A stretch of DNA of 64,000 nucleotides from Candidatus Gastranaerophilales bacterium (GCA_944326465.1 CALVEB010000002.1:94569-158568); one strand, 5' to 3'; positions 53,024 to 62,806 are shown, numbered from the stretch's first letter. Program-made: numbers and translations. The notes: a model not told the origin generated them from the sequence alone.

Positions 53024-53863
53024 TTATTTCTTCTTATTTTTAATCTGCTGTGTTTTGGATTTTTTAGGCAAGAAGTTACTATCGCTTACAACTTTGCCAC
53101 CAGTCCGTTCTTCGTATTCTTCTCTTGCGTGTTTAGCAATGTTTCCACCAATTTGTGCAGCGTTTTTATTTTCGTCTAATCCTGTTGCCTGTATACTTTC
53201 CGCGGCTTGTCGGGTTGAAAGTTCTGCTAAGGCTGTAAAAATCAATTCTGCTTCAGACATGTGATCTCGCAAATTTTGAGATTTCAAACCCTTCAGATTC
53301 TTGTGCTCTTTTACACTTAATCCACTCCATTCTTGATGAATTATATTTGTAAGAATTGCAAATTCTTCACTTTCAGTTATTTCATGGTCTTTCCAATAAT
53401 CAGTCAATTTGTTTCGGGTTTCCTGTCCCATCATCCGTTGTTGAATCCATTTTTCGGAACGCCCAAGTTTTTGGTAAGTTTCTCTGGCTCTATCAATTGC
53501 AGTCGAAGGATCGGACATTTCTTTCATTCTTTCATAGCCAACACGTGCAAGCCATAACTTGACAGGCTCAGCTTTTGGACTTGGTACGGATTGAACAAGC
53601 CTCAAACAACCTTCGACATCAAGTGCATCGGTCTTATAAAACTTGCCATCCGCAGCTTTCATTTTCAGTTGACTACAATTTGTAGCCAACTCACTACCTT
53701 CTTTCTTTAAACGAGTTTTAAGAACACTCCAGTATTTTCTTGGATTTTCACTTTCAGTTAAAATTGCTATCAAATCAACTACTGAAAAATACCATTTTTC
53801 TTGTTGTTCATCATAAACCGAACGAATATTATTTTGTTCAAAAATCTTTATTTCATTTTTCAT
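53024..53863 (-). CDS. DinD-like BRO-N family protein
   Basis: 279 residues. Residues 3-110 are a BRO-N domain (WYFSVVDLIAILTESENPRKYWSVLKTRLKKEGSE...), which in phage antirepressors binds DNA or repressors. The rest matches DNA-damage-inducible protein D (GRSEKWIQQRMMGQETRNKLTDYWKDHEI; GGNIAKHAREEYEERTGGKVVS). Such genes are often carried beside type I restriction systems, as here. A perfect extended -10 (TGTTATAAT) and AAAGGG lie upstream. It is transcribed away from hsdR. Role in the island is unknown; a LexA site is not evident. Confidence 0.82.
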   Translation of the reverse strand: MKNEIKIFEQNNIRSVYDEQQEKWYFSVVDLIAILTESENPRKYWSVLKTRLKKEGSELATNCSQLKMKAADGKFYKTDALDVEGCLRLVQSVPSPKAEPVKLWLARVGYERMKEMSDPSTAIDRARETYQKLGRSEKWIQQRMMGQETRNKLTDYWKDHEITESEEFAILTNIIHQEWSGLSVKEHKNLKGLKSQNLRDHMSEAELIFTALAELSTRQAAESIQATGLDENKNAAQIGGNIAKHAREEYEERTGGKVVSDSNFLPKKSKTQQIKNKKK

Positions 53864-53978
53864 GACTTAATCCCTTTTGCTTATTATAACATAAAAAAGG
53901 CAGTCCTAAATGCTGTATTTTCATTGTGGTGTTGACATAAAATAAACCACTTGACAAATAATGATTTATCCTTGTTTG

Positions 53979-53995
53979 TGATAGAATAATTCTAT
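53979..53995 (+). promoter_or_regulatory. hsdR promoter with overlapping palindrome
   Basis: TGATAGAAT is an extended -10, and ATAGAAT-A-ATTCTAT is a perfect 7-bp inverted repeat over it, a likely operator. The hsdR ATG is 22 bp further on. A TTGACA at 53951-53956 is spaced too far to be its -35. Confidence 0.45.
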
Positions 53996-54016
53996 TAGGT
54001 CAAAAGTGAGTGTTCT

Positions 54017-56500
54017 ATGAGTTGTGAAAAAGAGGCGAAAGCAAGAATTAAGATAAATAAGTTGTTGGAAGAATCTTCTTGGCGTTTATTGGATGATGAA
54101 AATGGTCGAGCAAATGTTGATTTAGAATATTCAACCAAAATCAAACGCGATGATAAGTTTAAGGCAGGCTTATTAGACTATCTTTTGCTTGATTCAAAAG
54201 GTTTTCCGCTGTGTGTATTGGAAGCAAAAAGAGAAGATGTTAATCCTCTTTTTGCAAAAGAGCAGGCAAGAGCTTATGCAATGAGCCAAAATATTCGTTT
54301 TGTAATTCTTTCAAATGGTAACATTCACTATCTTTGGGACATTGAAATCGGCAATCCTGAAATTATTACTTCAATGCCAACACAAGAATCTTTAGAACAA
54401 AGGTTAGAGTTTAAACCAAATACAAAATCTTTACATTCAGAAAATATAACAAAAGAATATGTTGCATTAATGCAAAATCCGAATCTGTTACAAGAGCCTG
54501 ATTACATAAATGAAACAACAAGAGAACGATATTGTTTTGATAATGGATATAGATTGTTAAGAGATTATCAAATTAATGCAATTAAAGCATTACAAAAATC
54601 TGCAAAAGAAGGTAATAACAGGTTTTTGTTTGAAATGGCAACAGGAACCGGTAAAACCTTAACGTCTGCGGGGATTATTAAATTGTTCTTAAAGACAGGA
54701 AATGCCAAAAGAGTTTTGTTCTTGGTTGACAGAATTGAACTTGAACGTCAGGCTAAAAAGAATTTTGATGAATATTTGAAAGACTATATTTCTGTCATTT
54801 ATAAAGAATCAAAAAATGATTGGAGAAAGGCTGAAGTAGTTATTACAACTATACAAAGTCTTTTAGTAGATGACAGGTACAAAAGACTGTTTTCGCCAAC
54901 AGATTTCGATCTTTTGATATCAGACGAATCTCATAGATGCATAGGCGGCAACTCAAGAGCAGTATTCGAATATTTTATAGGCTATAAACTGGGTTTGACT
55001 GCTACTCCAAAAGATTACATTAAAAATGTTGACGTTAAATCTTTAAAATTTGAAGATCCAAAAGCATTGGAGCGTAGAATTTTATTGGACACTTATAAAA
55101 CTTTTGGCTGTGAAAGCGGTCAGCCTACATTCAGATATAGTTTGCTTGATGGGGTAAGAGACGGTTTTTTGATTAATCCGCTCGTTGTTGATGCCAGAAC
55201 AGATATTACGACAGAATTACTATCTGAAAAAGGATATTCTGTTGTGCAAATTACTGATGATGGTGAAGAAACTACAGAGCAGATGTTTTCAAGACAGTTT
55301 GAAAAAAAGTTCTTTTCTGAGAACACGAATATACAATTTTGTAGAACTTTATTGGAAAATGGCCTAAAAGATCCTATCTCGGGAGAATTTGGAAAAACTA
55401 TTATTTTCTGTGTGAGTCAGACACATTGTGCAAAAATCGTCCAAATATTGAACACAATGGCTCACCAAATATGGCCGGGAAAATATAACTCAGATTTTGC
55501 TCAACAAGTAACTTCCTGTATTCCTACCGCACAAGAAATGACAGAGCAATTTTCTAATAACAATTTATCAGGAAATTCAAGATTTTTAGATGATTATAAA
55601 ACAAGTAAAGCAAGAGTTTGTGTAACGGTCGGGATGATGACAACCGGTTATGATTGCCAAGATGTATTGAATTTAGCACTTATGAGGCCAATATTTTCAC
55701 CTACCGATTTCGTTCAGATAAAGGGTCGCGGAACAAGAAAATATACTTTCAAATATCCAACAACAAAACCGACTGAATTTAAACAAAAAGAACATTTTAA
55801 ATTATTTGATTTCTTTGCAAATTGTGAATATTTTGAAAATGACTTTAATTATGACGAAGAATTAAAGCTTCCGCGAATATCTAAAAGCGCAACTGATGGA
55901 GGTGGTGAAACTCCCCAGCCAATTGAAACCATTGAAATTTTTGCCCCTGATAAACTGAAAGAATTAAAAGAAACAAAAATCGGTTTAGATGGTATGAAAA
56001 TTGACCGGGAATTGTTCCAGCAATTTAAAGATACCGTTGTCGCAGATGATGATATTAAAAATGCAGTTGATAATGAGGATTGGCAAAGAGCCGAGAACAT
56101 TGCAAGAGAAAAATACGAAAATAAACCGAATTTATTTGTAACTCTTGATAAATTAAGAAAATCCGAAAATTTAGATCGTCGATTATCATGGATTGAAGTT
56201 ATACAAAGAGCATTCGGCTTTATTCCAAAATTTAAAAATCAAAATGAATTATTAGAGGATGAATGTGATAAATATATTTCAATTTATAAGCCGGAAGCTG
56301 AATATGTTCCATATATTAAAAACTTTATAAAAGCTTATGTAACAAGTGGTGAATTTAGAAACATTATTGATATGAAAAAATTCCAGGAACTGAATTTTTA
56401 TGCAGGTTTTACAATTGAAGATTATAAACATCTGAATGGTTATAGAGAGTCTTTACCTGATTATATAAAAGATAATATCGCAATTAACAAATTTATGTAA
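54017..56500 (+). CDS. hsdR: type I restriction enzyme R subunit (EcoEI-like)
   Basis: 827 residues. Residues 1-130 hold the PD-(D/E)xK nuclease (AGLLDYLLLDSKGFPLCVLEAKRE). From 185 onward is the superfamily 2 helicase: RDYQINAIKAL, Walker A MATGTGKTL, DEAD-box variant SDESHRC and LTATP, with motif VI IKGRGTRKY. The last 200 residues fit the EcoEI R C-terminal domain. It translocates and cuts unmodified DNA with HsdM/S. A 14-bp gap leads to the methylase-specificity fusion. No frame breaks are seen, so it is likely active. Confidence 0.92.
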   Translation: MSCEKEAKARIKINKLLEESSWRLLDDENGRANVDLEYSTKIKRDDKFKAGLLDYLLLDSKGFPLCVLEAKREDVNPLFAKEQARAYAMSQNIRFVILSNGNIHYLWDIEIGNPEIITSMPTQESLEQRLEFKPNTKSLHSENITKEYVALMQNPNLLQEPDYINETTRERYCFDNGYRLLRDYQINAIKALQKSAKEGNNRFLFEMATGTGKTLTSAGIIKLFLKTGNAKRVLFLVDRIELERQAKKNFDEYLKDYISVIYKESKNDWRKAEVVITTIQSLLVDDRYKRLFSPTDFDLLISDESHRCIGGNSRAVFEYFIGYKLGLTATPKDYIKNVDVKSLKFEDPKALERRILLDTYKTFGCESGQPTFRYSLLDGVRDGFLINPLVVDARTDITTELLSEKGYSVVQITDDGEETTEQMFSRQFEKKFFSENTNIQFCRTLLENGLKDPISGEFGKTIIFCVSQTHCAKIVQILNTMAHQIWPGKYNSDFAQQVTSCIPTAQEMTEQFSNNNLSGNSRFLDDYKTSKARVCVTVGMMTTGYDCQDVLNLALMRPIFSPTDFVQIKGRGTRKYTFKYPTTKPTEFKQKEHFKLFDFFANCEYFENDFNYDEELKLPRISKSATDGGGETPQPIETIEIFAPDKLKELKETKIGLDGMKIDRELFQQFKDTVVADDDIKNAVDNEDWQRAENIAREKYENKPNLFVTLDKLRKSENLDRRLSWIEVIQRAFGFIPKFKNQNELLEDECDKYISIYKPEAEYVPYIKNFIKAYVTSGEFRNIIDMKKFQELNFYAGFTIEDYKHLNGYRESLPDYIKDNIAINKFM

Positions 56501-56514
56501 AAGAGAGAGAAAAA

Positions 56515-58974
56515 ATGCTTACAAAAGATATAAGAAAAACAATAGATAATGCAAGAGATGTACTGGTTGGAAAAATTCCAAACCCTCAATCTCAAATAGA
56601 ACAAATAACAATTGCTATGATTTATAAATTCATGGATGATATGGACATTGAATCTGTTGAACTTGGGGGAGAAAGGCAATTTTTTGTAGAGGAACTTTCT
56701 GAATATGCCTGGTCAAAAATCATATCTCAACAATTGGGTAATGAAGCAAGAATGAATCTTTATACAGAAGCCTTAGATAAATTACAATTGTCTAGCAGAA
56801 TTCCGAAATTATTCAGAGACATCTTTAAAGGAGCATATTTACCATTTCGTGACGGGCAGACTTTAACATTATTCTTGAAAGAAATAAATGACTTATCTTA
56901 TAACAATAGTGAAAATCTTGGTAACGGCTTTGAATATTTGCTCTCCATTATGGGATCACAAGGTGATGCCGGTCAATTCAGAACACCAAGGCACATCATT
57001 GATTTTATTGTAGATATTGTTAAACCGACGAAAGCTGATACAATACTTGATCCTGCCTGCGGAACAGCGGGTTTTTTGATTTCTGCGTATAAATATATTC
57101 AAAAAACTGCAGAAGATTTAAAACAACCGTTAACTCCACAGGAACGAACTGCCTTAACCGAAAACATCCAAGGTTATGATATTTCACCTGACATGGTTAA
57201 ACTTGCACTTGTTAATATGTATTTGCATAAATTTAAAGATCCTAAAATTTATGAATATGATACACTAACGCAAGACACAAGATGGGACAACTATTTTGAT
57301 TGTATTTTAGCAAATCCGCCATTTATGACACCAAAAGGAGGCATTCAGCCTCATAATAAATTTGGTGTAAAAGCAAACCGCTCTGAAGTTCTGTTTGTTG
57401 ATTATATTATGGAACATCTAAATTCAACCGGCAGAGCAGGCGTAATTGTACCGGAAGGTATAGTTTTTCAAAGTGCAAATGCCTATAAAGAGTTAAGGAA
57501 AAAACTTGTCGATGAAAATTATTTATATGCGGTTGTTAGTTTGCCGAGCGGAATTTTCCAGCCTTATTCAGGTGTAAAAACATCAATACTTTTTATGGAT
57601 AGACAATTAGCCAAAAAGACTGACAAAGTTCTTTTTGTTGAAATACAAAATGACGGATTTGATTTGGGTGCTCAACGCCGTCCAATAGATAAAAATGATT
57701 TACCAAAAGCATTGGAATTAATAAATCAATGGCAAAATGCAATAAATACTAAAACTGATTTCTCATCAGATTCCCAAATGATTACGCTTGTTGAAAAATC
57801 AAAACTTGGAGAAAATGAAGAATATAACCTTACTGCTTCAAGGTATAAAGTTACTCAAGATTTTTCTAATTGTAAATGGGAAATGGTAAAACTTGGCGAT
57901 GCAAGGTTTTTTATGGTTGAATCTGGCGGAACCCCAAGTTCAAACGAAGATAGTTATTGGAATGGAGATATAAATTGGGTATCATTAATAGATGTTCCTG
58001 TTTCTGAAAGTTTTACAACAATAACGTCAACTAATCGCAAGATAACTCAAAAAGGACTTGAAAAATCAGCTGCAAAATTACTGCCTATCAATACGATCTT
58101 AATATCTTCAAGAGCAACAATCGGTCGTATTGCAATAAATAAAGTTGAACTTGCGACAAATCAAGGCTTTAAAAATATTATTATTAAAGACTTTTCAAAA
58201 GTGAATCCCCAATATGTTGCCTATACAATAAAAAAACTAGTTCCCAAAATGGAAGATATGGCAACAGGTGGAACATTTAAAGAAATTTCTAAATCTTCAA
58301 TAATGAACTTGGAAATTCCACTTCCACCATTGGAAGTCCAAGAAGAAATTGTAAAAGAACTTGACGGTTATCAAGCTGTAATCGACGGAGCACAAAAAGT
58401 CGTTGACAACTGGAAACCAACACTACCAATTAATCCAAATTGGGAAAAGGTTAAATTAGAAAATGCATGCGATGAACTATTTGCCGGAGGTGATGTTCCT
58501 GTTAATAATTGGCAAAAAGAAAAATCTGAAATATATAATATACCTATATATTCTAATGGAATTGGAGATAAAGCTCTATATGGTTATACAAATATCGCAA
58601 AAGTTAACGAAGATGCGGTTACTATATCAGCAAGAGGAACTATTGGTTATGTAGCAATTAGAAAAGCTCCATATTATCCAGCTATAAGACTTATTTCGGC
58701 TATTCCTAATAAAAAGATAATCATATTAGGTTATTTAAAACTTATTTTACAAAATATTGATATATTGGGAAATGGTAATTCTATTCCACAATTAACGGTT
58801 CCTATGATTAAAGATTTGAACATTTATATTCCTTCTATAGATGAACAAAAAGCAATAGTTGAAAAAATAGAGTACGAAGAACAAGCTGTTGAAGAATGCA
58901 AAAAACTCATAAAACTTTATCAAGAAAAAATCAACACAAAAATTCAATCAATCTGGGGTGATAGTTGTGAATGA
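56515..58974 (+). CDS. hsdMS: type I methylase and specificity subunits fused (HsdM-HsdS)
   Basis: 819 residues. Residues 1-440 are an N6-adenine methylase with the SAM loop LDPACGTAGFLISAYKY and catalytic LANPPFM. Residues 450-640 form a first target recognition domain (SGGTPSSNEDSYWNGDINWVS) ending in a coiled spacer (LEIPLPPLEVQEEIVKELDG), and 640-815 a second (NIPIYSNGIGDKALYG...), ending in the second coiled segment. Specificity is thus within the methylase chain rather than in a separate HsdS. GAGAGA precedes the ATG. The bipartite target cannot be read from sequence. Confidence 0.9.
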   Translation: MLTKDIRKTIDNARDVLVGKIPNPQSQIEQITIAMIYKFMDDMDIESVELGGERQFFVEELSEYAWSKIISQQLGNEARMNLYTEALDKLQLSSRIPKLFRDIFKGAYLPFRDGQTLTLFLKEINDLSYNNSENLGNGFEYLLSIMGSQGDAGQFRTPRHIIDFIVDIVKPTKADTILDPACGTAGFLISAYKYIQKTAEDLKQPLTPQERTALTENIQGYDISPDMVKLALVNMYLHKFKDPKIYEYDTLTQDTRWDNYFDCILANPPFMTPKGGIQPHNKFGVKANRSEVLFVDYIMEHLNSTGRAGVIVPEGIVFQSANAYKELRKKLVDENYLYAVVSLPSGIFQPYSGVKTSILFMDRQLAKKTDKVLFVEIQNDGFDLGAQRRPIDKNDLPKALELINQWQNAINTKTDFSSDSQMITLVEKSKLGENEEYNLTASRYKVTQDFSNCKWEMVKLGDARFFMVESGGTPSSNEDSYWNGDINWVSLIDVPVSESFTTITSTNRKITQKGLEKSAAKLLPINTILISSRATIGRIAINKVELATNQGFKNIIIKDFSKVNPQYVAYTIKKLVPKMEDMATGGTFKEISKSSIMNLEIPLPPLEVQEEIVKELDGYQAVIDGAQKVVDNWKPTLPINPNWEKVKLENACDELFAGGDVPVNNWQKEKSEIYNIPIYSNGIGDKALYGYTNIAKVNEDAVTISARGTIGYVAIRKAPYYPAIRLISAIPNKKIIILGYLKLILQNIDILGNGNSIPQLTVPMIKDLNIYIPSIDEQKAIVEKIEYEEQAVEECKKLIKLYQEKINTKIQSIWGDSCE

Positions 58975-59767
58975 TAAAAATATAATAAATCTGGAAGAAG
59001 ATGAAACTATAATAGAAATAAAAAGATTTCTACCTATTATAACTGATGATAAGGTTATTCCTTATTTTGAAAAAATGTTTCAAAATCTTTGTATAATTGA
59101 AGGTTCTGAATTCTACAATAATGCAATATTGAATTTGACTCATTTTTATAATTATTTAATTCGAACATACCTCGTAAGATTATATAATTCTAACAACCAG
59201 AATATAGAGTTACTTAAATATATACAAATTACTGAAGGTTGTTTATCTCCATTATATTCAAATGAAAATGAAAACGACAGAACTATATGTATAGAAGATA
59301 AAACAGATATTTTTACTTTTAGGGCAAAAGAAAGAAAAGCAATTCGTTATTTTTTTCATATATTAAATATTGATGAGAATTCTTGTATTTTTAAATACAA
59401 TGAAAAAATCTTCCAAAAAAGAAATAATGTTGCACATTTACAATATTATAATATTACAAAAGATGAATTTGATGAATTTTCTCAAAATATATTACATGGA
59501 TTAACTAATATCGCTACGAAATTAGTTTCTATAACTAAACAAATTATAAAAACAAATATCGAAAATTATAAAAGTCAAGATTTAATAAGTGATGATATTT
59601 ATGATATACAAAATGTTTTAGAAGAAATAAATAAGGAATATTATATTTCAGAAATGGATTATTACTTAATTAATAAGCAGGATGGCTCAATTAAATCTGC
59701 TCCAAAAACTTCAGATCTATATTGGGTAAAACGATATTGTCTGGAAATTTTAGGTTTAGAATTTTAA
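58967..59767 (+). CDS. HEPN-like protein overlapping the end of hsdMS
   Basis: 266 residues, all-helical. QKRNNVAHLQYYNI near residue 145 contains R-x4-H, the signature of HEPN ribonucleases, here in the form RNNVAH. The rest is unrecognised. Start GTG 58967 with GGGGTG 6 nt upstream; it overlaps hsdMS by 8 bp, so its synthesis is coupled. A toxin or RNase guard that acts if restriction fails is the natural reading, but the R-x4-H motif is also in non-catalytic HEPN proteins (abortive-infection or structural). Confidence 0.6.
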   Translation: MNDKNIINLEEDETIIEIKRFLPIITDDKVIPYFEKMFQNLCIIEGSEFYNNAILNLTHFYNYLIRTYLVRLYNSNNQNIELLKYIQITEGCLSPLYSNENENDRTICIEDKTDIFTFRAKERKAIRYFFHILNIDENSCIFKYNEKIFQKRNNVAHLQYYNITKDEFDEFSQNILHGLTNIATKLVSITKQIIKTNIENYKSQDLISDDIYDIQNVLEEINKEYYISEMDYYLINKQDGSIKSAPKTSDLYWVKRYCLEILGLEF

Positions 59768-59780
59768 AAGAGGATTTATT

Positions 59781-60107
59781 ATGTATAATCAACCTTGGAG
59801 TGCAAAATCTGCAATGGAATTATCAAATAAACAAGCAGAAAAAGAAAGACAAATTCAAACACAATTAAATGAATTACATAAACAAACATCAACTTTAACT
59901 GATGTTAAAGAACTTACAAGAATTAATATTGAGTGTATTCAAAATATTGTCGGGCTAACTTCTGAAAACACTGAAACAGTAAAGCAAATTGCTAAAATGA
60001 CAGAAGAAAATCAAAAATCTTCAACCAAACAATTCTGGGCTTCAATTATTGTTTCTATTTTAGCACTATTAATAGCAATAGCATCGCTTGTTATTAGTAT
60101 AAATTAA
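59781..60107 (+). CDS. small membrane-anchored coiled-coil protein
   Basis: 108 residues. A coiled coil (residues about 15-80, KQAEKERQIQTQLNELHKQ...) followed by one C-terminal membrane helix (FWASIIVSILALLIAIASLVISI). GAGGA lies 6 nt before the ATG, 13 bp after the HEPN-like gene; one operon with hsdR-hsdMS is likely. It could anchor the HEPN protein or pass a signal across the membrane; no family recognised. Confidence 0.7.
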   Translation: MYNQPWSAKSAMELSNKQAEKERQIQTQLNELHKQTSTLTDVKELTRINIECIQNIVGLTSENTETVKQIAKMTEENQKSSTKQFWASIIVSILALLIAIASLVISIN

Positions 60108-60332
60108 GGAAATATCTTTTGGAATAAATAATTATAATTTTTAACAGTTTACATGCCAATATAATCTCAAAATTATAATATTATAAAGTATTGTAAACAT
60201 TAAAATGTGCCACAAATTAAATAATGTTGCAGTAAATCAATAAAAGAATAAATATAGGAATAAATATCTTGAAAAATTAACAATGTCATGTTATATTTTT
60301 ATTGTTAATTAAACTACAAAGGAGATTTATTA

Positions 60333-60926
60333 TTGAAAAGTACATTTGATTTGGCAGAGGAAGTTTTTTCGGGGACAACAGCTGACGATATTGTTTATTT
60401 TATGATCGATAATTATAGGAAAGTTAATAAGCCTGAAAATAGAGAAGAACTATCGTTGAGTAATAGATCAATAGCCTCAAATTATTCGGATGCAAATTGG
60501 GCAAGTTTAAAAAAATATATTGAAGATAAACAATTAGGTGAATATTGTGAAATAAGTGGTAAGAGAAGATGGTTAATAAAAAACCTATGGATTACAATAA
60601 AAAAAGTTGATACCAATCTTAAACCCTCGAAGCTTTATACAGATGGTTCGGAGCAACTGAAATTTGATTTAGGCATGCCTGCCGCTGAATTGTCATTAGA
60701 TTTTCCTCTTGTAATCGGCTATATACCGGATAATGATAGGTCTTTTATAAAAGAAATCCATGTAATAAAATATAAAACAGATGGCAATGTAGATTGGAAT
60801 ATAAAACTCTATGATGTAAATATTATTACAGGCTTAGTTCCGCAAAACATCCATAAGGATGTAACAAAATTAATAAAAGTAAAAGTGCCAAAGGACAATG
60901 TAGTAGACTTATTTGACAAAGATTGA
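60333..60926 (+). CDS. unknown protein paired with an XRE-ImmA/IrrE gene
   Basis: 197 residues. TTG start with a strong AAAGGAG 8 nt upstream. A helical front (FDLAEEVFSGTTADDIVYFMIDNY) and a beta-rich rear (LSLDFPLVIGYIPDNDRSFIKEIHVIKYK). No family recognised. It ends 10 bp before the XRE-protease gene, which usually guards a partner in phage repressors or toxin systems, so it is the best candidate for the controlled protein (inference). The 225-bp gap upstream holds no gene. Confidence 0.65.
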   Translation: MKSTFDLAEEVFSGTTADDIVYFMIDNYRKVNKPENREELSLSNRSIASNYSDANWASLKKYIEDKQLGEYCEISGKRRWLIKNLWITIKKVDTNLKPSKLYTDGSEQLKFDLGMPAAELSLDFPLVIGYIPDNDRSFIKEIHVIKYKTDGNVDWNIKLYDVNIITGLVPQNIHKDVTKLIKVKVPKDNVVDLFDKD

Positions 60927-60936
60927 TTGGATATAA

Positions 60937-62004
60937 ATGAATAAAGAAATTAATACATATATGATTACGATTGCCAGAGAGGCAAGACGTAAAAATCAAA
61001 CACAATTAGCAAAAGAATTGGGTATAAAACAAGCAAGATTGTCAAAGATTGAAGCGGGAATTGCACCAATTGATGATGAATTGTTAAATAAAATTTCATC
61101 TAATTTAAACTTTCCAAAAGAATTTTTCTTTGAACAATATACCCCTGTTGATACTGAATATAAGTTACACAGAAAACAAGCAGCATTGAAACAAACTGAA
61201 TTAAGCTATATAAGTTCAAATTCAAATATTATAGATATGGAAATAGGTAAGTTATTAAATTCATTAGAAATAGATACTTCAATTCCCGAAAAATTAAATT
61301 TAGACTATTTGGATTCGCCGGAAGATGTTGCTATTGGATTAAGGGAATATTTAAGCTTACCCAAAGGTGGAATTTATAATATAACTAACTTAATCGAATC
61401 TTTAGGAATAATTATTGTTAATTTTGATTATCCGAATATCAAGTTTGACGGTGTTAGTTTTTATAATAAAAAAAATATTCCTATAATGATTATAAACAAA
61501 AACTTACCTCCTGATAGAGATCGTTTTACAAAAGCTCATGAACTTGGACATATTCTTATGCATAAGTTTCCTGCTCCTGATGCAGAAAAAGAAGCAAACA
61601 GATTTGCTTCCGAGTTTTTAATGCCCCAAAAAGATATATTAGCAGATTTAAATAACTTGAGTTTTTATTCTCTTCCTAATTTAAAACGAAAATGGAAAGT
61701 ATCGATGGCTTCATTAATATATAGAGCAAAAGAACTAAGTACAATCAATGAATCTCGCGAAAAATCTCTTTGGGCACAAATGAGCAGAGCTCATTACAGG
61801 CAACATGAACCAGAAATGGGCATTTTAAAAGAAAATACGGAGTTATTAGATTCAATTTTAGATTATCATAGAAAAATTTTAGGTTATACAGAATCTGATA
61901 TTGTTAAATATTTTTCAATTTTTCTTGATGACTATAACCACTTATTTAATAAGTATAAACAAACAAATATTAGAATAAATAGTGGTCTGAAAAGGGTGAA
62001 GTGA
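60937..62004 (+). CDS. XRE-HTH with ImmA/IrrE metallopeptidase domain
   Basis: 355 residues. Residues 5-65 are a Cro/C1 HTH (AREARRKNQTQLAKELGIKQARLSKIEAG). Residues 150-260 are a zinc protease with FTKAHELGHILMH (HExxH) and EKEANRFASEFLMP (third ligand Glu). Such fusions repress a mobile element or toxin and destroy the repressor upon damage. Both halves look intact. It sits among phage- and defence-type genes. Confidence 0.88.
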   Translation: MNKEINTYMITIAREARRKNQTQLAKELGIKQARLSKIEAGIAPIDDELLNKISSNLNFPKEFFFEQYTPVDTEYKLHRKQAALKQTELSYISSNSNIIDMEIGKLLNSLEIDTSIPEKLNLDYLDSPEDVAIGLREYLSLPKGGIYNITNLIESLGIIIVNFDYPNIKFDGVSFYNKKNIPIMIINKNLPPDRDRFTKAHELGHILMHKFPAPDAEKEANRFASEFLMPQKDILADLNNLSFYSLPNLKRKWKVSMASLIYRAKELSTINESREKSLWAQMSRAHYRQHEPEMGILKENTELLDSILDYHRKILGYTESDIVKYFSIFLDDYNHLFNKYKQTNIRINSGLKRVK

Positions 62005-62374
62005 ATTATGAAAAATTATCACCTTTAAATCTAAATAATAATGATTTCAGAATATGTAATATCTAATTTTTCTTTAGCTAATTTACATTCTTATTGATAC
62101 TGATGAAATGAGTTTAATCCTACAAAGTTATTTTAAATGTTGTTCAAAAAGTGTTCAAAAGGCGTTGTATTGAATTTATTTAATAAAATTTGAGAATTAC
62201 CTTCAAACAAAAAACAACCCTGCAAAAAATTGCACTTAAGTGCTTCTTAAACCGATGCATTTTAATTGAAAAAACTTTATATGAAAATTGTGTCTAAATG
62301 ATACATTTTATATGACTTTGCTTGATATTTAACTCATTGAGAGTGATATATGTCATTGTTAATAAGAGGTAACA
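62005..62374. other. intergenic gap with tandem TGTTCAAAA
   Basis: 370 bp without a supported gene. TGTTCAAAA occurs twice in tandem (62141-62160). A small ORF in this gap (starting with ATTTTAAATGTTGTT) is not convincing. The promoter for the two tiny genes after it must be here, but I cannot single it out. Confidence 0.4.
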
Positions 62375-62590
62375 ATGATTGAATTAGGCAAAAAATACAA
62401 ACTTAAAAAGATTAAAGGCCTTGCAATCTCAGATAATGAGTTTTACAAAGTAATCGGATTTTATAACCTTGACACTGTCATTTGCGAGAATCCTTATGAT
62501 GAAAGGTTTGTATTTTTAAAAGAGTTTTTAATTGATCCTGCAAAACCTAATGAAATTTATTCAAATTTGATACTTGAAAGGCAAGAATAA
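62375..62590 (+). CDS. small hypothetical protein 1
   Basis: 71 residues, MIELGKKYKLKKIKGLAISDNEFYK..., strand-rich, probably a small beta barrel (KOW- or Sm-like in appearance). AAGAGGT lies 5 nt before the ATG. It overlaps the next small gene by one base (TAATGG), so they are coupled. No family recognised. Confidence 0.6.
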   Translation: MIELGKKYKLKKIKGLAISDNEFYKVIGFYNLDTVICENPYDERFVFLKEFLIDPAKPNEIYSNLILERQE

Positions 62591-62775
62591 TGGCAGAAAA
62601 AGATTATAAGTTATACGGAACAAAGGTTTTAAATCTAAAAACTCAAGAAATAGGATTGTTAATTTGTGTTTGGAAAAACTGTTTTGCAGATAAAACAGTT
62701 GATTTTGCAACTTGTGTTAATAAGCAAGGCAAACGCTACAATATAGAACTTGAGGAGGTTACTCCATTGGAATAA
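62590..62775 (+). CDS. small hypothetical protein 2
   Basis: 61 residues, MAEKDYKLYGTKVLNLKTQEIGLLICVWKNCFADKTVD..., again strand-rich like its upstream neighbour. Start coupled to it (TAATGG). Phage-type gene pair by size and overlap; function unknown. Confidence 0.6.
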   Translation: MAEKDYKLYGTKVLNLKTQEIGLLICVWKNCFADKTVDFATCVNKQGKRYNIELEEVTPLE

Positions 62776-62806
62776 AGAATATAAGAATAAATTTAAAAAA
62801 TAAATA

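Noticed and set aside
62141..62160. tandem TGTTCAAAA as an attachment site
   Set aside because: Too short, no matching copy at the other island edge and no integrase gene in the window.
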